Part shown: positions 8,600 to 17,322 of the stretch, one piece after another | Position numbering within the stretch: position 1 is the first letter of the stretch | Layout of the letters: each line of letters begins with the position of its first letter | The notes under the pieces: generated by a model | Databases searched by the model: none | What the model saw: only the letters and a program-made list of their open reading frames with translations | What the model was told of the DNA's origin: nothing | Translations under genes and position numbers: made by a program | NCBI RefSeq assembly: GCF_900105615.1 | Contig: NZ_LT630003.1 | Location: forward strand, 5,086,001-5,150,000 | Direction of reading: 5' to 3' | Length of the DNA stretch: 64,000 nucleotides | Origin: Lacrimispora sphenoides JCM 1415 | GTDB taxonomy: Bacteria; Bacillota; Clostridia; Lachnospirales; Lachnospiraceae

Positions 8600-9400
8600 A
8601 TGCTGAAAGATATTACTTTAGGGCAGTATTATCCGGTGAATTCAAAGCTTCATAGGCTGGATCCCCGGACAAAGCTGTTTGGGACTATGGTTTTTATTAT
8701 ATCCCTTTTTATTGCAAATGACATATGGGCGTATTTGATCGCCACTTTTTTTCTGATCACATCGGTCCGTTTAAGCCAGGTTCCCTTTAAATTCATGGTA
8801 CGCGGGTTAAAGGCGATTGTGTTTCTTCTGCTCATCAGCGTCAGCTTTAATTTATTCCTGACTCCGGGAGAACCCATCTTCCAGCTGGGATTTTTAAAAT
8901 TGACAAGGGAAGGTGTGAAAACGGCGTCCTTTATGGGAGTCCGGCTCATTTACCTGGTGGTTGGTTCTTCTATTATGACTCTCACCACCACACCGAACCA
9001 GCTGACCGATGGCCTGGAAAAGAGCCTTGGGTTTTTAAAGAAGGCGGGAGTTCCGGTCCATGAGGTATCCATGATGATGTCCATTGCTTTAAGATTCATT
9101 CCGATCCTTGTGGAAGAGACCGATAAGATCATGAAGGCTCAGATGGCCAGGGGTGCTGATTTTGAAACAGGGAATCTGATTCAGAAGGCAAAGAATATGA
9201 TTCCTCTTCTGGTACCCTTATTTATTTCCGCATTCCGCCGTGCTACGGACCTGGCAATGGCCATGGAGGCCAGATGCTACCGGGGCGGAGAAGGAAGGAC
9301 TAAAATGAAGCCTCTTCGGTATGGAAAACTGGACGGGATCGCCTATCTGGTATGTCTGGTATATCTGGCCGCTATCACTGGACTTCGAATCATGGGTTAA
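8600..9400 (+). CDS. ecfT: Energy-coupling factor transporter transmembrane protein EcfT
   Basis: Integral membrane scaffold joining the two ATPases to the S component. The ATG at 8600 is preferred because GGGAGAT precedes it and the protein then starts MLKDITLGQYYPVNSKLHRLDPRTKL, typical of EcfT. Several hydrophobic segments follow, and two Ala-Arg-Gly type coupling motifs occur late in the protein (AQMARGADFE, AMEARCYRG), which bind EcfA grooves in this family. It is 266 residues, the normal length. No S-component gene is adjacent, as expected for a group II ECF. Confidence 0.94.
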   Translation: MLKDITLGQYYPVNSKLHRLDPRTKLFGTMVFIISLFIANDIWAYLIATFFLITSVRLSQVPFKFMVRGLKAIVFLLLISVSFNLFLTPGEPIFQLGFLKLTREGVKTASFMGVRLIYLVVGSSIMTLTTTPNQLTDGLEKSLGFLKKAGVPVHEVSMMMSIALRFIPILVEETDKIMKAQMARGADFETGNLIQKAKNMIPLLVPLFISAFRRATDLAMAMEARCYRGGEGRTKMKPLRYGKLDGIAYLVCLVYLAAITGLRIMG

Positions 9401-9424
9401 GGCCCCCATAAAATAGGAGGATGT

Positions 9425-10450
9425 ATGAAACGGGTTAAAATGATTGTGGCCTATGACGGCACCAATTACTGCGGCTGGCAGATCCAGAATAACGGGATCA
9501 CCATAGAGGAGATACTTAACAGGGAACTGACGAATCTTTTAAAGGAGACTGTAACCGTAATCGGGGCCAGCAGAACCGATTCCGGGGTTCACTCGGAGGG
9601 AAATGTGGCGGTCTTTGATACGGAGAACCGGATGCCTGCCGATAAAATATGCTTTGCATTAAACCAGAGGCTGCCGGATGATATCCGGATCTTACAATCT
9701 GAGGAGGTGGCACCGGATTATCATCCGAGAAAGCAGAACTGCGTGAAAACTTATGAATATAAAATCATGAACCGGAAAATTGAAGTACCTACCATGAGGC
9801 TTTACAGCTATTTCTGCTATTTTCCCCTGGATGTGGAGCGGATGCGGGAAGGCGGGGCCTATCTGGTGGGAGAACATGATTTTAAAAGCTTCTGTACGGC
9901 CCGTGGGCAGGCGGAAGAGACCGTACGTACCATTTATAGCCTGGACATTGAAAAGACCGGGGATCTCATTACAATCCGCATTAAGGGCAGCGGTTTCCTG
10001 TATAACATGGTGAGGATCATTGCAGGTACGTTAATGAAGGTCGGCATGGGGGTGTATCCGCCGGCTCATGTGGAAGAGATTCTTGATGCCAGGGACCGGA
10101 ATGTGGCAGGGCCAAAGGCTGCGGCAAAGGGACTTTCCCTGATAAGCCTTGATTATGAAACAGAACTTAAAAATCAGATCCAGAGAGAGAATAAGGAATG
10201 GAGCTATACTCTTTCCCAGGATAAGATTGTTTCGGAAGGAAAAGCCTGGCTTCACATTCACCGGTGCAGGGAAGAGGATTTTGAAAGACTTTTGATCCGT
10301 GTGGTCCATCAGGCGGTTCAAAATGGTGCAAAAACCATTTTTGTTCGAGACGAGGAGATGGATGGAAGGATCATTTTGGGAAAGCCCTACGGATTTTATA
10401 TTTTTCAGGCTGATCCTGAGAGCAGGGGATGGTACGTGACACAAAAATAG
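9425..10450 (+). CDS. truA: tRNA pseudouridine(38-40) synthase TruA with C-terminal extension
   Basis: Isomerises uridines at 38-40 in the anticodon arm. Residues 1-245 are a full TruA: YDGTNYCGWQIQ at the start, SRTDSGVHSEGN with the catalytic Asp at residue 52, and GSGFLYNMVRIIAGTL with the conserved C-terminal-half motif. TruA is usually about 245-260 residues, but this protein has 341. The extra 95 residues (NQIQRENKEWSYTL to the end) resemble nothing I recognise and read as a compact alpha/beta segment. Good AGGAGG site; 24 bp after ecfT. Confidence 0.93.
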   Translation: MKRVKMIVAYDGTNYCGWQIQNNGITIEEILNRELTNLLKETVTVIGASRTDSGVHSEGNVAVFDTENRMPADKICFALNQRLPDDIRILQSEEVAPDYHPRKQNCVKTYEYKIMNRKIEVPTMRLYSYFCYFPLDVERMREGGAYLVGEHDFKSFCTARGQAEETVRTIYSLDIEKTGDLITIRIKGSGFLYNMVRIIAGTLMKVGMGVYPPAHVEEILDARDRNVAGPKAAAKGLSLISLDYETELKNQIQRENKEWSYTLSQDKIVSEGKAWLHIHRCREEDFERLLIRVVHQAVQNGAKTIFVRDEEMDGRIILGKPYGFYIFQADPESRGWYVTQK

Positions 10451-10482
10451 GCCGAAAAACCTTGATTTTATGGGAAAAGAGG

Positions 10483-10511
10483 TTGACACATCCGGCTGAA
10501 TGTAATATAAT
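10483..10511 (+). promoter_or_regulatory. Consensus sigma-A promoter of rplM-rpsI
   Basis: Perfect TTGACA (10483-10488) and TATAAT (10506-10511) with a 17-base spacer. It is among the strongest promoters in the window and gives rplM-rpsI a separate transcript with a leader of about 95 bases. Confidence 0.88.
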
Positions 10512-10532
10512 GTATAACTGTGACGTTAGACG

Positions 10533-10567
10533 AAAATGTTCAGCCAAAGCCCCGGAGTGAGCATTTT
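10533..10567 (+). promoter_or_regulatory. Structured leader of rplM, possible L13 autoregulatory site
   Basis: AAAATGTTCA (10533-10542) and TGAGCATTTT (10558-10567) form a 10-bp stem in the leader between the promoter and rplM. Firmicutes are known to have an rplM leader RNA family (L13 leader). Equivalence here is inferred from position only; I could not match the consensus. Confidence 0.4.
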
Positions 10568-10615
10568 GCAATATAGTTATGCTTAATAAAACCATAATTT
10601 ACAGGAGGTTGTCCA

Positions 10616-11050
10616 ATGAAGACTTTTATGGCTAGTCCAGCAACAATTGAAAGAAAATGGTACGTAGTTGATGCTACAGGATATACATTAGGACGTTTGG
10701 CTTCAGAAGTAGCTAAAGTATTAAGAGGTAAAAATAAACCGATCTACACACCGCATATGGATTGCGGCGATTATGTGATCGTTGTAAATGCAGATAAGAT
10801 TGCCGTTACCGGTAAGAAATTAGATCAGAAGATCTACTATAACCACTCTGAGTATGTTGGTGGTATGAGAGAAACAACTTTAAGAGAAATGATGGCTAAA
10901 AAGCCTGAAAAAGTTATTGAACTGGCTGTTAAGGGTATGCTTCCCAAGGGACCTTTAGGAAGAAGCATGATAACAAAACTTCACGCATATGCAGGTGCAG
11001 AGCATGGTCATGCAGCTCAGAAACCAGAAGTTTTAGAGTTCAAATTTTAA
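10616..11050 (+). CDS. rplM: 50S ribosomal protein L13
   Basis: Early-assembly 50S protein. [30 protein letters not shown] is the canonical N-terminus, and [21 protein letters not shown] and [11 protein letters not shown] are conserved family stretches. It has 144 residues, the normal length. The start has AGGAGG nine bases upstream. It is co-transcribed with rpsI 28 bp downstream. Confidence 0.97.
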   Translation: MKTFMASPATIERKWYVVDATGYTLGRLASEVAKVLRGKNKPIYTPHMDCGDYVIVVNADKIAVTGKKLDQKIYYNHSEYVGGMRETTLREMMAKKPEKVIELAVKGMLPKGPLGRSMITKLHAYAGAEHGHAAQKPEVLEFKF

Positions 11051-11078
11051 TCAGAGGTGCTGAAAGGAGGAAGTTATC

Positions 11079-11471
11079 ATGGCTAATGCAAAATTTTACG
11101 GAACAGGTAGAAGAAAAAAATCTATCGCTAGAGTATATTTAGTACCAGGTACAGGTAAGATCACTATCAATAAGAGAGATATCGACCAGTATTTAGGTCT
11201 TGAAACATTAAAGCTTGTTGTTCGTCAGCCGTTAGTTGCTACAGAGACAGTTGATAAGTTTGACATTATGGTTAACGTTCACGGCGGTGGATTCACTGGA
11301 CAGGCCGGTGCAATCAGACACGGTATTTCAAGAGCTCTGCTTCAGGCAGATGGAGAATATCGCCCGATTCTTAAGAAGGCAGGCTTCTTAACAAGGGATC
11401 CAAGAATGAAAGAAAGAAAGAAGTACGGCTTAAAGTCAGCTCGTCGTGCTCCACAGTTCTCAAAGAGATAA
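11079..11471 (+). CDS. rpsI: 30S ribosomal protein S9
   Basis: S9 contacts the P-site tRNA through its basic C-terminal tail, here [12 protein letters not shown]. The N-terminus [24 protein letters not shown] and the motif [19 protein letters not shown] are family hallmarks. It has 130 residues, full length, with a GAAAGGAGG ribosome-binding site. It ends the superoperon; a terminator follows within 40 bases. Confidence 0.97.
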   Translation: MANAKFYGTGRRKKSIARVYLVPGTGKITINKRDIDQYLGLETLKLVVRQPLVATETVDKFDIMVNVHGGGFTGQAGAIRHGISRALLQADGEYRPILKKAGFLTRDPRMKERKKYGLKSARRAPQFSKR

Positions 11472-11497
11472 GCAGACAGAAAATCGAATTACAGCAG

Positions 11498-11530
11498 AAC
11501 CCCGAAAAACACTGTGTTTTCGGGGTTTTC
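11498..11530 (+). terminator. Terminator after rpsI
   Basis: AACCCCGAAAAC pairs with GTTTTCGGGGTT, followed by TTC and further T. It closes the rplM-rpsI transcript. Confidence 0.85.
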
Positions 11531-11581
11531 TTATTGCTTTTTTTCCTCTGAATTTCCTAACGAAAATCATAAGAAAAGGGA

Positions 11582-11610
11582 TTGCAATCTACCGGCTTTC
11601 ATGTTATTAT
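11582..11610 (+). promoter_or_regulatory. Putative sigma-A promoter of tdh-kbl
   Basis: TTGCAA (11582-11587), 17 bases, TATTAT (11605-11610), about 100 bases upstream of the tdh start. Confidence 0.55.
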
Positions 11611-11710
11611 GTCCCTGAGGGGGAGACATTAAATGGAAATATGTCTGCGCATAAAAGACATTTTTCGTCTCACAAAGACATATAAAGCAATAAGAAAGGT
11701 GGAGGTTACA

Positions 11711-12757
11711 ATGAAAGAAAGAATGATGTATGCAATTGTAAAAGAAGAGGCGGCGCGTGGGCTGGCACTTAGAGAGGTCCCCATTCCCGAAACAGGGGAA
11801 AATGATGTAAAGATCAAGATTCACTACACATCAATCTGCGGTACGGATTTACATATCCATAACTGGGATAAGTGGTCTCAGGAAACCATAAAACCGCCGA
11901 TGACCATCGGACACGAATTTGTAGGTGAAATCGTGGAAGTGGGCAGCCTTGTGAAGGAATATAAAATCGGCGATATCGTATCGGGAGAGGGCCACATCGT
12001 ATGTGGACACTGCCGTAACTGTAAAGCAGGAAAACGCCATCTCTGTAAAAATACCGTCGGTGTAGGGGTAAACCGTGACGGTGCATTTGCACAGTATCTG
12101 GTGATTCCGCAGACCAATGTGATTATCTGTGAGCCGGGAATCTCCGAAGAATTATGTTCTTCTTTCGATCCTCTGGGCAATGCAGTACATACCGCTTTGT
12201 CCTTTGATATGGTGGGAGAGGATGTGTTGATCACAGGTGCCGGACCTATCGGCATCATGGCCGCAGCGATCTGCCGCCACGTGGGAGCCAAACATGTGGT
12301 AATCACCGATGTCAATGATTACCGGTTAAATCTGGCCCGGGAAATCTGCGGTGCCCATACTGTCAATGTAGCCAGAGAGAACTTAGATGATAAGATGCGG
12401 GAGCTTCATATCGAAGAAGGTTTTGATATCGGACTTGAGATGTCCGGCAATGGCCAGGCGTTTACTTCCATGATTGACCATATGTACAACGGCGGCAAGA
12501 TTGCAGTGCTGGGCCTTCAGGGAAGCGATACCGTAGTGCCATGGAATAAGATCGTGATTAACTGTCTGCAGTTAAAGGGAATTTATGGAAGAGAAATATT
12601 TGAAACCTGGTACAAGATGATGGCTATGCTAAACAGTGGCCTTGAAATTGAGAAGATTATTACCCATAAGTTTGATTTCCGGGAGTTCCAGAAAGGGTTT
12701 GACGTAATGAACAGCGGACAGTGCGGAAAGGTAGTTCTGGACTGGACGAAGATTTAA
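11711..12757 (+). CDS. tdh: L-threonine 3-dehydrogenase, zinc-dependent MDR family
   Basis: Oxidises L-threonine to 2-amino-3-ketobutyrate with NAD+. The start at 11711 follows GGTGGAGG; the upstream in-frame ATG at 11633 would add an unrelated tail. Catalytic zinc ligands are visible in [12 protein letters not shown] and GHEFVGEI, the structural zinc in [15 protein letters not shown], and the Rossmann motif in [10 protein letters not shown]. It has 348 residues, the family length. The next gene encodes the enzyme that consumes its product, which supports threonine dehydrogenase over a generic sorbitol dehydrogenase. Confidence 0.9.
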   Translation: MKERMMYAIVKEEAARGLALREVPIPETGENDVKIKIHYTSICGTDLHIHNWDKWSQETIKPPMTIGHEFVGEIVEVGSLVKEYKIGDIVSGEGHIVCGHCRNCKAGKRHLCKNTVGVGVNRDGAFAQYLVIPQTNVIICEPGISEELCSSFDPLGNAVHTALSFDMVGEDVLITGAGPIGIMAAAICRHVGAKHVVITDVNDYRLNLAREICGAHTVNVARENLDDKMRELHIEEGFDIGLEMSGNGQAFTSMIDHMYNGGKIAVLGLQGSDTVVPWNKIVINCLQLKGIYGREIFETWYKMMAMLNSGLEIEKIITHKFDFREFQKGFDVMNSGQCGKVVLDWTKI

Positions 12758-12839
12758 TAGAGGATGGGACGAACGAATTAACATAGATAAGGTTATTCAG
12801 CCAGACATGGAAAATGAACGATAGGAGAGAAGTGATATT

Positions 12840-14021
12840 ATGAAAAAAGCATTAAACTATTATAAAGAAGCGGTGGAACAGGCCAGAGAAGACGGAACTT
12901 ATAAGGAGGAGCGCATTATTACAACTCCTCAAAGGAGCAGAATCAATACTACGAAGACAGAAAATGTCATCAATATGTGTGCCAACAATTATCTTGGACT
13001 TTCTGACAACCAGGAGATTATAGAGGCGGCAAAATCCACTTATGATACATGGGGATACGGCTTGTCTTCCGTACGTTTTATCTGCGGAACCCAGGGGATA
13101 CACAAAGAACTGGAAGCAAAAATCTCTTCCTTCCTGGGCATGGATGATACGATTTTGTACTCCTCCTGCTTCGATGCTAACGGAGGCCTGTTTGAGACAT
13201 TGCTGACAGAGGAAGATGCGGTGATCAGCGATGCATTAAATCATGCCAGCATCATTGACGGCGTGCGTTTATGCAGGGCAAAGCGCTTCCGTTATGCCAA
13301 TAATAATATGGAGGAGTTAGAACAGTGCTTAAAGGATTCCCAGGATGCCAGGATACGTCTGATTGCCACAGACGGTGTATTTTCCATGGATGGCATCGTG
13401 GCTGATTTAAAAGCTATCTGCGATCTGGCTGACAAATACGACGCAATGGTGATGGTGGATGACAGCCATGCAGTAGGATTTATGGGAAGGCTTGGCAAGG
13501 GTACACCGGAGCACTGCGGCGTCATGGGCCGGGTGGATATCATCACCGGTACACTGGGCAAGGCTCTGGGTGGAGCCAGCGGCGGATATACCAGCGCCAG
13601 ACAGGAAATCGTGGATTTGCTCCGTCAAAAGAGCAGACCGTATCTATTTTCCAATACTGTAGCTCCTGCAATCGCCGGAGGTGCCATAAAGACTTTTGAA
13701 ATTCTTGAGCGGAGTACGGAGTACAGGGACCGCGTTCATGAAAATACCCGTTATTTTAGGGAAAAGATAAAAGAGGTAGGTTTTGATATTATAGAAAGTG
13801 ATCATCCGATTGTAGCGATCATGCTGTATGATGCAAAGACGGCCGTGGAATTTGCAGCAAGGATGCTGGAGCGCGGCGTTTATGTGATCGGATTCTGCTA
13901 TCCGGTGGTGCCAAAAGGAAAGGCCAGAATTCGTACACAGATATCCGCCGCCCATACAAGGGAGGATTTGGATTTTGCAGTAGAATGCTTTAAGCGTGTA
14001 AAGGAAGAGATGGGGATTTAA
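12840..14021 (+). CDS. kbl: Glycine C-acetyltransferase (2-amino-3-ketobutyrate CoA ligase)
   Basis: PLP enzyme that splits 2-amino-3-ketobutyrate with CoA into glycine and acetyl-CoA. It has 393 residues in the alpha-oxoamine synthase family. Visible motifs: [12 protein letters not shown] near residue 47, the [11 protein letters not shown]sp/His pair that binds PLP, and [14 protein letters not shown] with the Schiff-base lysine. Together with tdh it forms a complete threonine-to-glycine route. The GGAGAG site sits a few bases before the ATG. Confidence 0.94.
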   Translation: MKKALNYYKEAVEQAREDGTYKEERIITTPQRSRINTTKTENVINMCANNYLGLSDNQEIIEAAKSTYDTWGYGLSSVRFICGTQGIHKELEAKISSFLGMDDTILYSSCFDANGGLFETLLTEEDAVISDALNHASIIDGVRLCRAKRFRYANNNMEELEQCLKDSQDARIRLIATDGVFSMDGIVADLKAICDLADKYDAMVMVDDSHAVGFMGRLGKGTPEHCGVMGRVDIITGTLGKALGGASGGYTSARQEIVDLLRQKSRPYLFSNTVAPAIAGGAIKTFEILERSTEYRDRVHENTRYFREKIKEVGFDIIESDHPIVAIMLYDAKTAVEFAARMLERGVYVIGFCYPVVPKGKARIRTQISAAHTREDLDFAVECFKRVKEEMGI

Positions 14022-14066
14022 GAAAATAGTGGAGCCGATTTTACTGTAAAATGAAATAGACGAGAG

Positions 14067-14105
14067 CGGGGAACAGGATTATATTTTATCCTGTTCCCCG
14101 TTTTT
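14067..14105 (+). terminator. Terminator after kbl
   Basis: CGGGGAACAGGAT pairs perfectly with ATCCTGTTCCCCG across an 8-base loop and is followed by five T. It ends the tdh-kbl operon. Confidence 0.9.
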
Positions 14106-14131
14106 GTGCGCTGACTGTTCTATTAAAATTA

Positions 14132-14155
14132 TTTTTGTTGACTTGACAACAAAAA
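14132..14155 (+). promoter_or_regulatory. Palindromic operator over the marR promoter
   Basis: Perfect 9-base arms TTTTTGTTG (14132-14140) and CAACAAAAA (14147-14155) surround a 6-base centre that contains the start of the -35 box. The position over the promoter of a MarR gene suggests autorepression; this is inferred. Confidence 0.7.
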
Positions 14156-14171
14156 GTTGGTGTGTTATCAT
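14143..14171 (+). promoter_or_regulatory. Sigma-A promoter of the marR-cyclase operon
   Basis: TTGACA (14143-14148), 17 bases, TATCAT (14166-14171). The -35 box is embedded in the palindrome described at 14132-14155. Confidence 0.7.
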
Positions 14172-14207
14172 AAGATTGCTTACCAGGAAACAAAAAGGAG
14201 ATATAAA

Positions 14208-14660
14208 ATGGAGCGGGAAATACTTCAACAATTTACGCAGCTTTATAACAATCAAGACTTACTCAGCAATCTTATAAATAGTGGTTTAAATTCACGATAT
14301 AGTAATTCGGAATTGCATTGTATTGAAGCGATCGGAAAGCTTGAACACCCAAATGGAGTGCAGCTCGCTGCGCTTCTTTCTATGACTCGAGGTGCAGTTA
14401 CAAGGCTGGCTAAGCGCTTGCTGCAGGATGGACTTATCGAGCGTTATGTTCTTCCGGATAATAAAAAAGAAATATACTATCGGCTGACCTCTAAAGGAGA
14501 GGTTCTGTATAAAGAACATGAGGTTGCTCATACGAAATGGGAAGAACGAGATATCGCCTTTTTATATTCTGTTCCAATAAAGGAGCAACAAGTAATACTT
14601 GACTTTTTACAAAAGTTCAATAACTATCTGAAAGACAAAATACAGGAGGAATCGTTATGA
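14208..14660 (+). CDS. MarR-family transcriptional regulator
   Basis: Winged-helix repressor of 150 residues; the start at 14208 follows AAAAAGGAG. The wHTH core is GVQLAALLSMTRGAVTRLAKRLLQDGLIERYVLPDNKKEIYYRLTSKGEVL, with the recognition helix at TRGAVTRLAKRL and the wing at DNKKEIYY. It overlaps the cyclase-like gene by four bases (ATGA), so the two are translationally coupled. It probably controls its own promoter, which holds a perfect palindrome. The inducer is unknown. Confidence 0.85.
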   Translation: MEREILQQFTQLYNNQDLLSNLINSGLNSRYSNSELHCIEAIGKLEHPNGVQLAALLSMTRGAVTRLAKRLLQDGLIERYVLPDNKKEIYYRLTSKGEVLYKEHEVAHTKWEERDIAFLYSVPIKEQQVILDFLQKFNNYLKDKIQEESL

Positions 14661-15235
14661 AATATGATTTGACAACACAAGTGGATCAGTGCTTAATAGA
14701 GCAATGGCTCTCCACACAGGAAAACCGCCATATAGCCACAGGACACGTGGGAACACATTTGGATACCTATGAGAAAAGCGTTATCCCGCTAGATTACATT
14801 ACGTGCCCGGGTATTCTTTGGGATGTATCAGATATTGCAGAAGATCGTGAAATCTCCCTCTCTGATATTGAGAATTTACACATACCAGAACATGCCTTTC
14901 TTTTCATATACACGGGTCGAAGTGAAAAAGAAAAATATGGTACCGCTGATTATTTTCGTGATCATCCGCAGTTATCCAATGAGTTGATCCAGTGGCTTAC
15001 GAATCAACCGCTTCGATTTTTGGGAATTGACTGCTCAGGAATACGCCGTGGAAAAGAGCATGAACCTGCTGACAGGCTGTTGGAGAAGAATGGCATATAC
15101 GTTATCGAGAACTTAAGTGGTCTTAATCAATTGATAGACATTGGTGCCTTTAAAGTCTATACTCTTTGGTTTGATGATCCTGTTGCTACCGGACTACAAT
15201 GCAAAGTGGTGGCGGATACTGATATCTCAACTTAA
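14657..15235 (+). CDS. Cyclase/kynurenine-formamidase-like protein
   Basis: Short (192 residues) member of the metal-dependent cyclase family that includes KynB. The family metal motif HxGTHxD is present as ATGHVGTHLDTYEKS near residue 30, and a distal GIDCSGIRRGKEHEPADRLLEKNGIYVIENL matches the family pattern of a second conserved region. Members act on formamides or lactones; the substrate here is unknown. Coupling to a MarR regulator suggests response to a small aromatic or antimicrobial compound, which is an inference. Confidence 0.75.
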   Translation: MKYDLTTQVDQCLIEQWLSTQENRHIATGHVGTHLDTYEKSVIPLDYITCPGILWDVSDIAEDREISLSDIENLHIPEHAFLFIYTGRSEKEKYGTADYFRDHPQLSNELIQWLTNQPLRFLGIDCSGIRRGKEHEPADRLLEKNGIYVIENLSGLNQLIDIGAFKVYTLWFDDPVATGLQCKVVADTDIST

Positions 15236-15321
15236 ATGCGAGTGAATTCGCTTGTTGCGTTATGGGTTTAACTGGAGCTGTGTGATAATATTTAATTATG
15301 AATTTAGGGGGAGGTTATTAC

Positions 15322-16116
15322 ATGGCAACACTTAAACTTAAAATAGCAGAATTGAGAAGGGCTAAAGGGATAGCCCAGCAGGATTTAGCTGATGTATTGG
15401 GTGTATCTTTTCAATCGGTCAGCAAATGGGAAACTGGTACTACAATGCCCGATATAACGTTACTTCCAGGTATTGCTGAATACTTTAATGTTTCTGTTGA
15501 TGAACTATTAGGCCTTAAACCGCTGCGCCAACAAGCTTACAAACCACGTAATACTGATCATCGTGATCATTGGAATGGAAAGACGAATGAGCTTTATAAG
15601 AATAGAAAGTACTTTTGGAATGATGATTACTTGAGTTTCCTTGTGACAAATGTCTGGCACGTAGATATTCCAGTAGATGTTATTGAATTAAGATGTGGAG
15701 AAGGCTGTTTAGGAATGCAGTTGCTTGACCATCTGCCTGCAGGAAGCACTTATACAGGGGTTGATAATGAATATTTTACGAATAGAGCCAAATTAAGCTT
15801 TCATAATTCGGGATTTGAGATAAATTTTATTGTATCAGATATATACTCCTTTGAAACAAATAAAAAATATGACATCGCTGTCTGCCAGTCCGGATTACGT
15901 CACATGAACAAACCAATGGAAGTATTAAAGAAAATGGCGGAGTCTGTTAAAAAAGAGGGCCTTGTTGTCTGTATGGATGTCAATCGGGAGCTTGAAAATG
16001 TTGGATTTTACTTTGATGACATTCGCTATGATTATCTTTGCACAGCGTTTGATTTTCATAAGGTATGGAAGAAAGAACTGGAATGTGAAGGCAGAGATTA
16101 TGCGATCGGAAGCTGA
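15322..16116 (+). CDS. XRE-type HTH fused to SAM-dependent methyltransferase-like domain
   Basis: 264 residues; the start at 15322 follows GGGGGAGG. Residues 1-70 are an HTH_3 domain (LRRAKGIAQQDLADVLGVSFQSVSKWETGTTMPDITLLPGIAEYFNVSVDELLGL). From about residue 105 there is a methyltransferase-like fold: VIELRCGEGCLGMQLLDHLPAGSTYTGVDN is motif I (ELRCGEG instead of the usual DxGxG) with the acidic GVDN residue after it, and a later KKEGLVVCMDVNRE strand. It may sense SAM or modify a small molecule while binding DNA. It is monocistronic, and the function is not known. Confidence 0.75.
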   Translation: MATLKLKIAELRRAKGIAQQDLADVLGVSFQSVSKWETGTTMPDITLLPGIAEYFNVSVDELLGLKPLRQQAYKPRNTDHRDHWNGKTNELYKNRKYFWNDDYLSFLVTNVWHVDIPVDVIELRCGEGCLGMQLLDHLPAGSTYTGVDNEYFTNRAKLSFHNSGFEINFIVSDIYSFETNKKYDIAVCQSGLRHMNKPMEVLKKMAESVKKEGLVVCMDVNRELENVGFYFDDIRYDYLCTAFDFHKVWKKELECEGRDYAIGS

Positions 16117-16184
16117 AAGGGTAACTTCCCGCCTCGTATCTATTTTCCAAAAGACAATGATTGCCTGCAAATTGCAGGATAGAA

Positions 16185-16220
16185 AAAGACTCCTGAGAGT
16201 TTCTCCCAAGGAGTCTTTCT
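16185..16220 (+). terminator. Terminator after the HTH-methyltransferase gene
   Basis: AAAGACTCCT (16185-16194) and AGGAGTCTTT (16209-16218) form a perfect 10-bp stem followed by CTT. No gene is seen from here to the C39-like gene at 16648, only the promoter, repeat and hairpins listed below. Confidence 0.75.
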
Positions 16221-16426
16221 TATGTGCCGAATTTCACCGTATTAAATTGAATTTATGTAATAACGTTAAAGTTTTGTGGCACAATGTTATAGTGAACCAC
16301 CCTGATTATCTGCCAGGAAAGATTCAGACCTTTGCTGAACCGATAAAAATGAACAACCATCAGCTGCCATAAACTTTCGTATTGTGACTGCATAATATAA
16401 AAGGTATAATACGATCTGAAAATATA

Positions 16427-16455
16427 TTGACAATAGTGTACTAAAATGATACAAA
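16427..16455 (+). promoter_or_regulatory. Putative promoter ahead of the repeat element and C39-like gene
   Basis: TTGACA (16427-16432), 17 bases, TACAAA (16450-16455). A transcript from here would carry repeat copy A in its leader, about 190 bases before the C39-like start codon. Confidence 0.5.
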
Positions 16456-16486
16456 TAATGCTTATAAGAAAGAAATATGGTATGTG

Positions 16487-16536
16487 AGTTTAACCTCATC
16501 TAGCAGGGTCGAGGATTACGAATATCCGATTGACTA
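16487..16536 (+). repeat. 50-bp dispersed element, copy A
   Basis: This 50-base block matches 21012-21061 at 43 of 50 positions by eye, without gaps. The 3' half (CGAATATCCGATTGACTA) is identical. GGAT/ATCC in the centre can form a small stem. A hairpin (16554-16580: CCTGTAATGG / CCATTATAGG) and then an ATACCGGTAT palindrome with five T follow. It lies between a promoter and the C39-like gene, so it could be a structured leader RNA; I do not recognise a known riboswitch. Confidence 0.7.
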
Positions 16537-16647
16537 AAGAATATCGTTTGACTCCTGTAATGGTAAAAAGCCATTATAGGTATACCGGTATTTTTAACAT
16601 ATAACTGGTAACCGTGTATGAAAATCTTTGAAGGAAGTGAATTCAAT

Positions 16648-17268
16648 ATGAAAAATCCGCTAAATTATCAGGTCACGGAATACGACTGCGGCCCGACTAC
16701 ATTACTGAATGCAATGAGTTATCTCTTCACCCGGGATCAGATTCCGCCGGATATCATCAAACATATTATGCTGTTTTGTCTTGATTCCTATAATGCCAAG
16801 GGGGAGTTCGGGAAAAATGGAACCTCACGTATGGCTATGATGTTTTTTAGCAACTGGATCAACCAATTCGGAAAGATGAAAAAATTCCCGGTTCAAAGTG
16901 AATATCTGACTGGGGACGAAGTGTTTATAGGAGAAAACAGCAAGATCATGTATGGACTGCAGCAGGACGGAGTTGTGGTGGCGCGTGTGATGTTAGGCTG
17001 CTGGCACTATGTACTGGTAACAGGGGCCGATGAGGAAAATGTTTATTTATTTGATCCTTATTTCAGAAAGAAGCCTTTTAAGCAAAAGGGATTGGAGCTG
17101 ATCACAGATATGCCTTACCATAGGAACCGGTGTGTGCCATGGGAAATGTTTAATGACACGGGAAAGGGTACTTATGCCCTTGGACCCAAGGAAACAAGGG
17201 AGGCTGTCATCATATTTAACAGGGTGACACAGAAGAAACCGGCAGATACCATTGAATATTTCATTTGA
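16648..17268 (+). CDS. C39-like cysteine peptidase domain protein
   Basis: 206 residues, starting at 16648 after GAAGGAAG; an ATG at 16618 lacks a site. The Peptidase_C39-like triad is visible: Cys in TEYDCGPTTLLNAMSYLF (residue 13), His in GCWHYVLVTGAD and Asp in NVYLFDPYF. No signal peptide, transmembrane segment or ABC domain is present, so it is probably a cytoplasmic protein or works on a peptide substrate not encoded next to it. The AspRS leader promoter overlaps its stop codon. Confidence 0.75.
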   Translation: MKNPLNYQVTEYDCGPTTLLNAMSYLFTRDQIPPDIIKHIMLFCLDSYNAKGEFGKNGTSRMAMMFFSNWINQFGKMKKFPVQSEYLTGDEVFIGENSKIMYGLQQDGVVVARVMLGCWHYVLVTGADEENVYLFDPYFRKKPFKQKGLELITDMPYHRNRCVPWEMFNDTGKGTYALGPKETREAVIIFNRVTQKKPADTIEYFI

Positions 17269-17293
17269 CAATATACGCTCTTTGTGATAACCT
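17265..17293 (+). promoter_or_regulatory. Promoter of the AspRS leader transcript
   Basis: Perfect TTGACA (17265-17270) overlaps the C39-like stop codon. A 17-base spacer leads to TAACCT (17288-17293), a weak -10 box. It predicts a transcript start near 17300, shortly before the leader ORF, and an untranslated leader of about 300 bases before the synthetase gene. Confidence 0.55.
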
Positions 17294-17322
17294 GAATCAA
17301 ATTATAAATGGAGGCAGCTATT

